5,528 nucleotides of DNA. Source: Paracoccaceae bacterium (GTDB taxonomy: Bacteria > Pseudomonadota > Alphaproteobacteria > Rhodobacterales > Rhodobacteraceae). The first letter of the stretch is position 1; every line of letters starts with the position of its first letter. The stretch spans positions 1 through 5,528 of the forward strand of contig JALQYS010000240.1 in NCBI GenBank assembly GCA_023254015.1, read 5' to 3'. A program made the position numbers and the translations under genes. Under the pieces are notes generated by a model. That model saw only the letters and a program-made list of their open reading frames with translations, ran no database searches and was not told the DNA's origin. Of the stretch, positions 1 through 5,528 are shown in pieces.

Positions 1-1
1 G

Positions 2-886
2 GGACAGGTGTCGCCGCAGGTGACCGCGCGGCATGGCCTTGGCACCCTGTCAAACCCGGTTTTTCCCCAGATGTTCCGCCGTCCGGCCACCGGGGCGGGT
101 GGGGTGATGCTGGCGGCAACGCTTTTGGCGGCGGCGCCGGGCGGGGCGGTGCATGTCCCGGGCGGTGGGACGCATCATGGGCTGCGCGACCGGGCCAACG
201 GGTTTTGCTATCTGAATGATCCGGTTCTGGGCATTCTGGCGGCGCGGCGCGCGGGGCTGGCGCGGGTGGCCTATGTCGACATCGACGCCCATCACGCCGA
301 CGGGGTCGAGGCGGGGCTTGCGGGGGACCCGTCTGTGCTGCTGATCTCGGTGCACGAGGAAAACCGATGGCCCTTCAAGGGGTTGCTCAGCGATGACGGC
401 GGCGGCAACGTGTTCAACCTGCCCGTGCCGCGCGGCTTCAACGATACCGAGATGCGGGCGGTGCTGGAGGGGCTGATCCTGCCGCGCGTTGCGGCCTTTC
501 GGCCTGATCTGATCGTGCTGCAGGCGGGCGCGGATGCGCTGGAGGAGGACCCGCTGTCGCGGTTGTGCCTGTCGAACAACGCCCATCGCGCGGTGCTGGG
601 CGCGTTGCGGCCTCTTGCGCCGCGGATGCTGTTGTTGGGCGGGGGCGGCTATAACCCCTGGTCGGTCGCCCGGCTCTGGACGGCGCTTTGGGCGGATCTC
701 TCGGGACAGGCGCTGCCCGACCTCCTGCCGGCCCCGGCCGAGGCGGTGCTGCGCGCGCTGTCCTGGCAGGGCGGCGGGCGCAAACCTCCGGCCGAGGCAC
801 TGCTGACCCGGCTTCAGGACGCCCCGCGCGAAGGCCCGCTGCGCCCCGAGATCACCGACCGGCTTGCCCGGCTGGCCGCGCGATGA
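2..886 (+). CDS. Histone deacetylase family protein (AcuC-like), 5' end outside the window
   Basis: Zinc-dependent deacetylase of the arginase/deacetylase fold; 294 codons are visible. Numbering from the GTG at 8, the family's active site is complete. The His pair is H56-H57 (in GGGTHHG), followed by GFCYLND at 65-71. The metal-binding DIDAHH motif at 91-96 has D93 and H95 as expected zinc ligands, and the third ligand is D176 in GADALEEDPL. The catalytic Tyr is Y215 in GGGGYNPWSVARLW. An active enzyme is therefore expected. The frame stays open to the left edge, and the family's N-terminal segment (about 70-80 residues of a usual ~370) is missing. The GTG at 8 is thus probably internal and the gene is cut by the window. 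The substrate cannot be read from sequence: relatives deacetylate acetyl-CoA synthetase (AcuC), acetylpolyamines or other acetyl-lysine proteins. The stop overlaps the thpR start as ATGA, so the two genes are probably translated together. The family call is firm; the exact role is open. Confidence 0.93.
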   Translation, partial: GQVSPQVTARHGLGTLSNPVFPQMFRRPATGAGGVMLAATLLAAAPGGAVHVPGGGTHHGLRDRANGFCYLNDPVLGILAARRAGLARVAYVDIDAHHADGVEAGLAGDPSVLLISVHEENRWPFKGLLSDDGGGNVFNLPVPRGFNDTEMRAVLEGLILPRVAAFRPDLIVLQAGADALEEDPLSRLCLSNNAHRAVLGALRPLAPRMLLLGGGGYNPWSVARLWTALWADLSGQALPDLLPAPAEAVLRALSWQGGGRKPPAEALLTRLQDAPREGPLRPEITDRLARLAAR

Positions 887-1428
887 AACGGGTGTTTCTG
901 GCCCTGGATCTGCCCGATGACATCCGCGCGGCGCTGGCGGTGCAACAATTCCTGTTGCCCCTGCCGCGCAAGGTCGCCCCCGGAACCCTGCACCTGACGC
1001 TGGTCTTCCTTGGGCAAACGCCGCTGCCGGTGCTGGAGTCGGTGCACGAGGCTTTTGCGGCGCTGCGCCTGCAGGCGCTTTCGCTGCAGATTCAGGGGTT
1101 TGGCCTCTTCGGAGGTGATCGGCCCCGGGTGGCCTTTGCCGCCCTTGCCCCGAACCCCGGGCTCATGGCCCTGCAGGCCAAGGTGGAACAGGCCGCCCGG
1201 CGGGCCGGCGCCGATCCTGAACACCGCCGCTTTGTGCCCCATGTCACCCTTGGCCGCTTTGCCCCGCCCCCCTTGGCCGAGGCGATGCGGCTGGAGCGGG
1301 CCATCGCCCTGGGCGCGGGCTTTGCGCCTCCGCCCTTCACCCCGCGCGAGATGGTGCTTTATGAAAGCCATCCGGGCGGCAAGACCGCTGTCTATACCCC
1401 GCTTGCGCGTTATCCCCTGATCGCCTGA
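883..1428 (+). CDS. thpR: RNA 2',3'-cyclic phosphodiesterase (ThpR / LigT, 2'-5' RNA ligase family)
   Basis: A 181-residue cytoplasmic protein of the 2H phosphoesterase superfamily, close to the usual ~176-190 residues. The two hallmark HxTx motifs are HLTL at 37-40 and HVTL at 120-123, the latter followed by GR. They supply the two catalytic histidines from the two lobes of the fold. The N-terminus MKRVFLALDLPDDIR and the LVFLG stretch after the first motif are also typical. Family members open 2',3'-cyclic phosphate RNA ends to 2'-phosphates and can catalyse reversible 2'-5' RNA ligation in vitro; the in vivo role in bacteria is poorly known. The start at 883 is chosen because family homology begins there and its ATG overlaps the deacetylase TGA (ATGA). 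No clear Shine-Dalgarno precedes it, so translational coupling is likely. In-frame sequence upstream back to 688 lies inside the deacetylase gene and looks like a shadow. The 3' end overlaps the convergent waaA. Confidence 0.94.
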   Translation: MKRVFLALDLPDDIRAALAVQQFLLPLPRKVAPGTLHLTLVFLGQTPLPVLESVHEAFAALRLQALSLQIQGFGLFGGDRPRVAFAALAPNPGLMALQAKVEQAARRAGADPEHRRFVPHVTLGRFAPPPLAEAMRLERAIALGAGFAPPPFTPREMVLYESHPGGKTAVYTPLARYPLIA

Positions 1429-2624
1429 AGGACCGCGCCCACCACCTCGGCCCCGTCGCCTTCGGGGGCCAGAACCTCGGTCGCCACGGCGGCTAGTCGG
1501 GCCTGGGCTGCGCTGTCAAGGCTGTCCAGCGCCGTCGCCAGACCGGCGGCATCGCGCACGGCCAGGGCCCCGCCCGCCCGGTCCAAGGCGGCAAAGGGGC
1601 CGGCAAAGTTGTGCACCGAGGGGCCATGCAGGATGGCCGAGCCCTGCCGGGCGGGCTCCCATGGGGTGTGGCCGCCCCGGGCCGCGAAAGAGCCGCCGAT
1701 CACCGTCGCCCCGGCCATGGCATACCAATGCCCCATCTCGCCCAGCGTATCGGCCAGATAGACCCGGTCCGACGCCCCCGGCTGGGCCCCTTTTGACCGG
1801 CGCGCCGCCGCAAGTCCCCGCGCGGCCAGCAAGGCGGCAATCTCGTCGCCCCGCCGGGGATGGCGCGGCGCAAGGATCAGGTGGCGGAACCGGCGCTGGG
1901 CCAGAAAGGCCTCCAGCACCAGCCCTTCTTCTCCCTCATGGGTCGAGGCGGCAAGCAGCGTCTCGGCCCGCGGGGCCGGGGCGGCAAAGGGCAGGGGGGC
2001 GGGCTGCACCTGTCCCAGCGATTTCAAGGCCACCACCGGGCCGGCGGCCGCCTGCGGCAGTCCAAGCGCCAGAAAGCGGTCGCGGCTGTCCGCATCCTGT
2101 GCTGAAAGCCAGTGCAGCCGCTCCAGCATCCCCGCCATCAGCCTGTTCATCAGACGCCAGCGCCGGGCGCTGCGCGCCGACATCCGCGCCCCGATCACCA
2201 GAACCGGCACCCCGCGCAGATCGCAGGCGCGCAGGCGGGCGGGCCAAAGCTCGTTCTCCACCACCACCAGCGCCTGCGGCTGCCAGCGGTCCAGAAGCCG
2301 CGCCGCCGACCCCGCGCCGTCAAACGGCGCCAGGGCCGCGGTGACGCCGGGCAGCGCCCAATCCGCCACCCGCGCCCGGCCTGTTGCGGTGTTCGTCGTC
2401 ACCAGAATCTGCAGACCCGGCCGTGCCGCAAGCACCGCCTCGATCACCCAACGCGCCGAGGTGACCTCACCGACCGAGGCCGCGTGCAGCCACAGCTTTG
2501 GCCCCCGCGCCGGATCGGGCCCAAGGCCCAGCCGCTGGGCCACGGCCCCTTTGGCCCCCCACAGGGCCTGATGCAGGATCAGCGCCGGAAGGGTCAGCGC
2601 CATGACGGTTTGATACAGGATCAT
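1410..2624 (-). CDS. waaA: 3-deoxy-D-manno-octulosonic acid (Kdo) transferase
   Basis: A 404-residue GT30-type glycosyltransferase (WaaA/KdtA), slightly shorter than the usual ~420. It transfers Kdo from CMP-Kdo onto the lipid A precursor at the cytoplasmic face of the inner membrane. An N-terminal hydrophobic stretch (about 1-22) fits the family's membrane anchor. Recognisable blocks, in order: LWLHAASVGE at 44-53, where E53 matches the catalytic base position; VVVENELWP at 120-128; STHEGEE at 227-233; APRHPRR at 252-258 (a CMP-Kdo phosphate-binding region in relatives); DTLGEMGHWY at 292-301; GGSF at 310-313; and GGHTPWEPA at 318-326 or one residue earlier, a variant of the common GGHNPLEPA. 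How many Kdo units it adds cannot be told from sequence. The ATG at 2624 gives the expected N-terminus, although the Shine-Dalgarno is weak. It starts 27 bases after the amidase stop on the same strand, so co-transcription is likely. Its last 19 bases overlap the thpR end. Confidence 0.95.
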   Translation of the reverse strand: MILYQTVMALTLPALILHQALWGAKGAVAQRLGLGPDPARGPKLWLHAASVGEVTSARWVIEAVLAARPGLQILVTTNTATGRARVADWALPGVTAALAPFDGAGSAARLLDRWQPQALVVVENELWPARLRACDLRGVPVLVIGARMSARSARRWRLMNRLMAGMLERLHWLSAQDADSRDRFLALGLPQAAAGPVVALKSLGQVQPAPLPFAAPAPRAETLLAASTHEGEEGLVLEAFLAQRRFRHLILAPRHPRRGDEIAALLAARGLAAARRSKGAQPGASDRVYLADTLGEMGHWYAMAGATVIGGSFAARGGHTPWEPARQGSAILHGPSVHNFAGPFAALDRAGGALAVRDAAGLATALDSLDSAAQARLAAVATEVLAPEGDGAEVVGAVLQAIRG

Positions 2625-2651
2625 GGCCCCGGCATAAGCCCGCGCTGCGGC

Positions 2652-4067
2652 TCAGGCAAGGCGGGGCGGTCGTTTGCCCGGCCAATCGGTGGCCTCATGC
2701 CAGGCCTGCCCCATGGCCAGAATCGCCGCATCCGCCCCCACGGGGCCTGCCAGCTGCATCCCCATCGGCAGCCCCTCCGCGCCAAAGCCCACCGGCAGCG
2801 ACAGGGCCGGCAGGCCGATCAGGCTGACCGGGATCACCACCTCCATCCAGCGGTGATAGGTGTCCATCGGCCGCCCGTCGATCTGCGACGGCCAGCGCCA
2901 CTCGGCCGGGAAGGGCCAGACCTGCGCCGTGGGCAGCGCCACCGCATCAAAGCGGGTGAAAAGCCGCGCCATATGGGCGTAATAGCGGCTGCGGATCACG
3001 CTGGCCTCATAGACCGCGGCGGCCGACAGGCTGCGGCCTTGCTCGATCTCCCACAGCGTTTCGGGTTTCAGCTGCGCCCGCTTGTCGGGCTGGTCGTAGA
3101 TCGCCTTGAACCCGCCCGCATTCAGCATGGCGCGCAGGGTTGTCCAGGCGCTCCACAGCTTTTCGGCCGGGAAGGGCGGGGCAAGGATCTCGACCTCCGC
3201 GCCCATCTCTTCCATCTGCCTCAGGGCCGCCTCGCACAGCGCAAGGATCCCCGGCTCCATCGCATAGGCGCCGCCCCAGTCGGCCAGCCAGCCGATGCGC
3301 TTGCCTTTCAGGCTGGCGCCCTGCAGGCCCGAGACATAATCCCCGGCCGGGCGGCCAAAGGGCACCTCGGGGTTGATGCCGGCCTGCACCTGCAACAGCC
3401 GCGCCACATCTTCCACCGTGCGGCCCATCGGCCCTTCGGTGGCCAGCGTGGCCAGATGCGTGTCGCCCTCGGCATCGGCGGGCACCAGACCCCAGCTTGG
3501 CCGAAAGCCGTAGACGTTGCAAAAGGCGGCCGGGTTGCGCAACGAGCCCATCATGTCGCTGCCATCGGCCACCGGCAGCATCCGTGCGGCCAGCCCCGCC
3601 GCCGCCCCGCCCGACGATCCTCCGGCGGTGCGCGCCAGGTCATAGGGATTGCGCGTCACGCCAAAGACCGGGTTGAAACTGTGGCTGCCATGGCCCCATT
3701 CGGGGGTGTTGGTCTTGCCGATGAAGAGGGCGCCCGCCCCGCGCATCCGCGCGGGCATGAGATCATCCGCCGCAGGGACGAAATCGGCAAACAGCGGGCT
3801 GCCCCAGGTCGTGCCCAGGCCCTTCGTCGCGCAAAGATCCTTGACGGCCATCGGTATCCCGTGCAGCCAGCCCTTGGGCTCGGCATCATCCGCCGCCCGC
3901 GCCTCGGCCATCAGCCCGTCGCGGTCGCGTAGCGAGACGACGGCATTCACCGCGCCATTCACCGCATCGATCCGGTCAAGATGCGCCGCCATCACCTCGG
4001 AGGGCGCCACCTGCCGCGCCGCGATCATCCGCGACAAGGTTGAGGCCGACTGCTCGCACAAATCCAT
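2652..4067 (-). CDS. Amidase signature family hydrolase, substrate unknown
   Basis: A 471-residue amidase-signature enzyme, a usual length for the family. The Ser-cisSer-Lys triad is complete: K76 in GIPMAVKDL, S151 in AGGSSGGAAAG, and nucleophile S175 in DMMGSLRNPAAF. The 24-residue spacing between the two serines matches well-studied relatives. The loop before the nucleophile is unusual: where most members have DGGGS or DIGGS, this one has D171-M172-M173-G174-S175. No signal peptide or membrane segment is seen, so it should be cytoplasmic. The family hydrolyses many amides (simple amides, amino-acid amides, ureides, cyclic oligoamides). It is probably not GatA, since no gatB or gatC is adjacent, although these may lie elsewhere. 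The ATG at 4067 has a good ribosome site, GGAAAG with 6 bases spacing (4074-4079), and begins the expected N-terminal helix. It follows the potD terminator and lies 27 bases before waaA. A role in using nitrogen from amides is only inference. Confidence 0.92.
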   Translation of the reverse strand: MDLCEQSASTLSRMIAARQVAPSEVMAAHLDRIDAVNGAVNAVVSLRDRDGLMAEARAADDAEPKGWLHGIPMAVKDLCATKGLGTTWGSPLFADFVPAADDLMPARMRGAGALFIGKTNTPEWGHGSHSFNPVFGVTRNPYDLARTAGGSSGGAAAGLAARMLPVADGSDMMGSLRNPAAFCNVYGFRPSWGLVPADAEGDTHLATLATEGPMGRTVEDVARLLQVQAGINPEVPFGRPAGDYVSGLQGASLKGKRIGWLADWGGAYAMEPGILALCEAALRQMEEMGAEVEILAPPFPAEKLWSAWTTLRAMLNAGGFKAIYDQPDKRAQLKPETLWEIEQGRSLSAAAVYEASVIRSRYYAHMARLFTRFDAVALPTAQVWPFPAEWRWPSQIDGRPMDTYHRWMEVVIPVSLIGLPALSLPVGFGAEGLPMGMQLAGPVGADAAILAMGQAWHEATDWPGKRPPRLA

Positions 4068-4099
4068 CTGCGTCTTTCCAGATCATTATGGGGGAAAGC

Positions 4100-4141
4100 C
4101 GGCTTGCGCCGGTGGGAAGGGGGGCGGCTTGCACCGGGGGG
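4100..4141. repeat. Imperfect 17-base direct repeat, period 25
   Basis: Positions 4100-4116 and 4125-4141 match at 15 of 17 bases (counted by eye); the differences are G/A at 4108/4133 and T/G at 4113/4138. Both copies contain GGCTTGC. The same heptamer recurs a third time at 4189-4195, in the loop of the neighbouring terminator, and its core appears inverted (GCAAGC) at 4161-4166. The second copy runs into a G8 tract (4136-4143). The repeat lies upstream of the amidase gene, between its start codon and the potD terminator. It could be a regulatory site or a by-product of replication slippage in G-rich DNA; the sequence alone does not decide. Confidence 0.5.
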
Positions 4142-4167
4142 GGCGGCACGCCCCGCCGGGGCAAGCG

Positions 4168-4207
4168 AAAAAGGAACGCGGCGGGAGAGGCTTGCCTCTC
4201 CCGCCGC
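4168..4207 (-). terminator. Rho-independent terminator of the polyamine transporter operon
   Basis: A perfect 13-bp inverted repeat (arms 4178-4190 and 4195-4207) encloses a 4-base loop. Read on the - strand it begins 10 bases after the potD stop codon, and the stem is followed by TTCCTTTTT (4168-4176). This is the standard intrinsic terminator form. No T-tract follows it on the + strand, so it acts only on leftward transcription. It separates the potC-potD operon from the amidase-waaA pair. Confidence 0.9.
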
Positions 4208-4216
4208 TCCGCTGGA

Positions 4217-5242
4217 TCACTTCTGCAGTTCGGTCCAGATCGCGGTCATGTATTCGCGCGCCTTTTCGCTGCAGACCGGCATGAACACGCCTGCCGCCTT
4301 GAACTCCTCGGGGATCACCACCTCGGGCGCGGTCGCCATGGACGCGTCCATGAAGGCCTCGGACCCGGCGACGCCATTGGCGTATTTCGCGAAGTTCGAG
4401 ATCAGTGCGGCATTCTCGGGCTTCAGGATGAAGTCCATGAACTTGTAGGCTTCTTCGACGTTCTGGGCATCCTTCAGCAGCATCACGCTGTCCATCCACA
4501 GCGGGTAGCCCTCTTTCGGATAGCCGAAGACCACCGACGATTTCGCCTCGCGGATGCGCATGGACGAGCCGTTCCAGTTCACGCTGGCCGCCCAGTCGCC
4601 GTTCGACATCTTCTCGGTGGCGCCGTAATCCATCGAAATCCAGTTCGGCTTGGCTGCCAAGAGGCCGTCACGCACCTTTTTCAGCACTTCCAGGTCTTCC
4701 GAGCAGGGCTCGCCGCCGTAATACATCGTGGCCAGCGAAACGATGTCGGTCATTTCCGGCACGACGTTGATCTTGCCCTTCAGCTCGTCCGGCACCTCAA
4801 GGAACACCGCCGAGGTGTTGATGTCGCCGCTATAGATCGCGGTGTCGACCGCAATTCCGACCGAGCCCCACTGCCACGGGATCGAGTTCAGCCGACCCGG
4901 ATCCCAGGGCACGTCCTTCCATTCGGGGGCGATGTTGCCGTGGTTGGGCAGCTTGGCCAGGTCCAGCGGCGCCGTCAGGCCCTTTTCGGCAAAGATCTGC
5001 ACATAGTTGGCCGAGGGCACAACCAGGTCAAAGCCATGGCCGCCGGCCTCGATCTTGGCCAGGGCGGTGTCGTTGCTGTCATAGTCGGTCACCGTCACCT
5101 TGATGCCGGTTTCCTGTTCGAACTTGGCCAGCAGTTCGGGCGAGGTGTAGTTGCCCCAGTTGTAAAGCTGCAGCGTGCCCTCGGCGCTGGCAAGCCCGGT
5201 CGTGGCCAGCAAAAGCGCGGTGGCGGTCAGAAGTCTTTTCAT
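4217..5242 (-). CDS. potD: Periplasmic polyamine-binding protein of an ABC transporter (PotD/PotF family)
   Basis: A 341-residue substrate-binding protein that captures spermidine/putrescine-type polyamines in the periplasm and hands them to the membrane permease. Residues 1-20 form a Sec signal peptide: positive MKR, a hydrophobic core, and an ASA|E cleavage site. The mature protein opens with LYNWGNYTSPELLAKFEQ, the family's hallmark start with W29. Further typical points are PSANY at 76-80, IPWQWGSVGI at 121-130, SVNWNG around W223, and LWMDS at 248-252. In that last motif W249 and D251 match the Trp and Asp that hold the polyamine amine in PotD. C180 and C324 are the only cysteines of the mature protein and could pair, but this is only inferred. 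The ribosome site GGGAGA sits 7 bases before the ATG. The gene follows the permease gene by 28 bases and ends in a strong terminator. The PotD versus PotF subtype, and hence the preferred polyamine, is uncertain. Confidence 0.93.
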   Translation of the reverse strand: MKRLLTATALLLATTGLASAEGTLQLYNWGNYTSPELLAKFEQETGIKVTVTDYDSNDTALAKIEAGGHGFDLVVPSANYVQIFAEKGLTAPLDLAKLPNHGNIAPEWKDVPWDPGRLNSIPWQWGSVGIAVDTAIYSGDINTSAVFLEVPDELKGKINVVPEMTDIVSLATMYYGGEPCSEDLEVLKKVRDGLLAAKPNWISMDYGATEKMSNGDWAASVNWNGSSMRIREAKSSVVFGYPKEGYPLWMDSVMLLKDAQNVEEAYKFMDFILKPENAALISNFAKYANGVAGSEAFMDASMATAPEVVIPEEFKAAGVFMPVCSEKAREYMTAIWTELQK

Positions 5243-5270
5243 CGGTCAGTCTCCCGGTTGGTTGGTCTTG

Positions 5271-5528
5271 TCAGTCGTTCTTGCGCGTCAGCAGGAAGAA
5301 GGCGGTCAGCATGGCCACGGTGATGAGCAAAAGCCCCGTCGAGATGGCGTTGATCTCGGGCGTCAGCTGCCGGCGCATCTGGCCCAGCATGTAGGTCGGC
5401 AGCGTGTCCTGCCCGGCGGATTTGACGAATTCGGTGATGACCACATCGTCAAGGCTGACCACGAAGGCCAGCATCGCCCCGGCGATCACCCCCGGCATCA
5501 GGATCGGCAGGGTGACGCGGCGGAAGGT
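5271..5528 (-). CDS. potC: Polyamine ABC transporter permease, C-terminal part (PotC-like), 5' end outside the window
   Basis: The last 85 residues of a binding-protein-dependent transporter inner-membrane subunit; the frame is open to the right edge, so the gene continues outside. The visible part starts in the cytoplasmic EAA loop region (TFRRVTLPILMPG), which docks on the ATPase. A membrane helix follows, then SLDDVVITEFV, a sequence typical of PotC/PotI permeases. Next come TLPTYMLGQMRRQLTPEINA, a last helix (ISTGLLLITVAMLTAFFLL) and a short basic tail, RKND. The TPEINA motif before the last helix also matches PotC. Its position 28 bases upstream of the potD-like gene on the same strand supports a polyamine transporter operon. 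The ATPase (potA) and partner permease (potB) are not in the window and probably lie beyond the right edge. Confidence 0.9.
   Translation of the reverse strand, partial: TFRRVTLPILMPGVIAGAMLAFVVSLDDVVITEFVKSAGQDTLPTYMLGQMRRQLTPEINAISTGLLLITVAMLTAFFLLTRKND

Noticed and set aside
50..586. A 178-codon - strand frame opposite the deacetylase
   Set aside because: The + strand frame carries the full catalytic set of a deacetylase; the opposite frame is Arg/Gln/Pro-rich with no motif.
688..882. A longer upstream start for thpR
   Set aside because: It would add 65 residues of Gly/Ala/Pro/Arg-rich sequence inside the deacetylase gene. Family homology begins at the ATG at 883.
1449..1470. Inverted repeat GGCCCC...GGGGCC just after thpR, as a possible + strand terminator
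   Set aside because: It has a 6-bp stem with a 10-base loop and no following T-tract, and it lies in the conserved-frame coding part of waaA.
2112..3932. A 606-codon open frame on the + strand, antisense to waaA and the amidase
   Set aside because: It is rich in Arg, Pro, Gln and His, has no recognisable domain and spans two well-supported genes. Long antisense frames are expected in GC-rich DNA with strong third-position bias.
4085..4090. CATAAT on the - strand as the amidase -10 box
   Set aside because: The spacing would put the transcript start within the ribosome site, and no -35-like hexamer sits about 17 bases upstream. It is too weak to list as a promoter.
4040..5323. A 427-codon open frame on the + strand, antisense to potD
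   Set aside because: It covers the whole potD gene, its terminator and the start of the amidase. Its His/Arg/Gly-rich composition without motifs marks it as a shadow frame.
2..5528. A joint polyamine system: acetylpolyamine deacetylase plus amidase plus polyamine transporter
   Set aside because: The deacetylase resembles the AcuC-like branch and lies on the other strand beyond thpR and waaA. A terminator separates the amidase from the transporter, and nothing in the sequence ties the three together.

Overview
The window reads as ordinary chromosomal sequence from a high-GC alphaproteobacterium. Rhodobacteraceae is the best guess, because the deacetylase, the Kdo transferase and the compact, overlapping gene layout resemble that family. 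This assignment rests on recalled protein style, not on a search. Coding density is very high. There are no RNA genes, CRISPR arrays, insertion sequences or prophage parts that I can support.

Layout, left to right. The + strand carries the 3' part of a zinc-dependent histone-deacetylase-family (AcuC-like) gene, which enters from beyond the left edge. It overlaps by an ATGA junction with thpR (RNA 2',3'-cyclic phosphodiesterase, old name 2'-5' RNA ligase). All remaining genes are on the - strand. waaA/kdtA (Kdo transferase) converges on thpR and their ends overlap by 19 bases. An amidase-signature enzyme lies 27 bases upstream of waaA and is probably co-transcribed with it. A 149-base gap separates the amidase from a polyamine ABC-transporter substrate-binding gene (potD-like). 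Upstream of that, 28 bases away, is the 3' end of its permease gene (potC-like), which runs off the right edge.

Transcription logic. The polyamine-transporter operon runs leftward and ends at a clear intrinsic terminator (13-bp perfect stem plus T-tract) just after potD. The amidase-waaA pair therefore probably starts from its own promoter in the short G/C-homopolymer-rich gap, which also holds an imperfect 25-base-period repeat. The deacetylase and thpR form a separate, translationally coupled + strand unit.

Functional picture: protein or small-molecule deacetylation, RNA-end processing, lipopolysaccharide inner-core synthesis, an amide hydrolase of unknown substrate, and polyamine uptake. 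I see no convincing novel system. The most interesting points are a Met-Met substitution in the amidase oxyanion loop, the overlapping convergent gene ends, and the repeat-bearing gap around the potD terminator.
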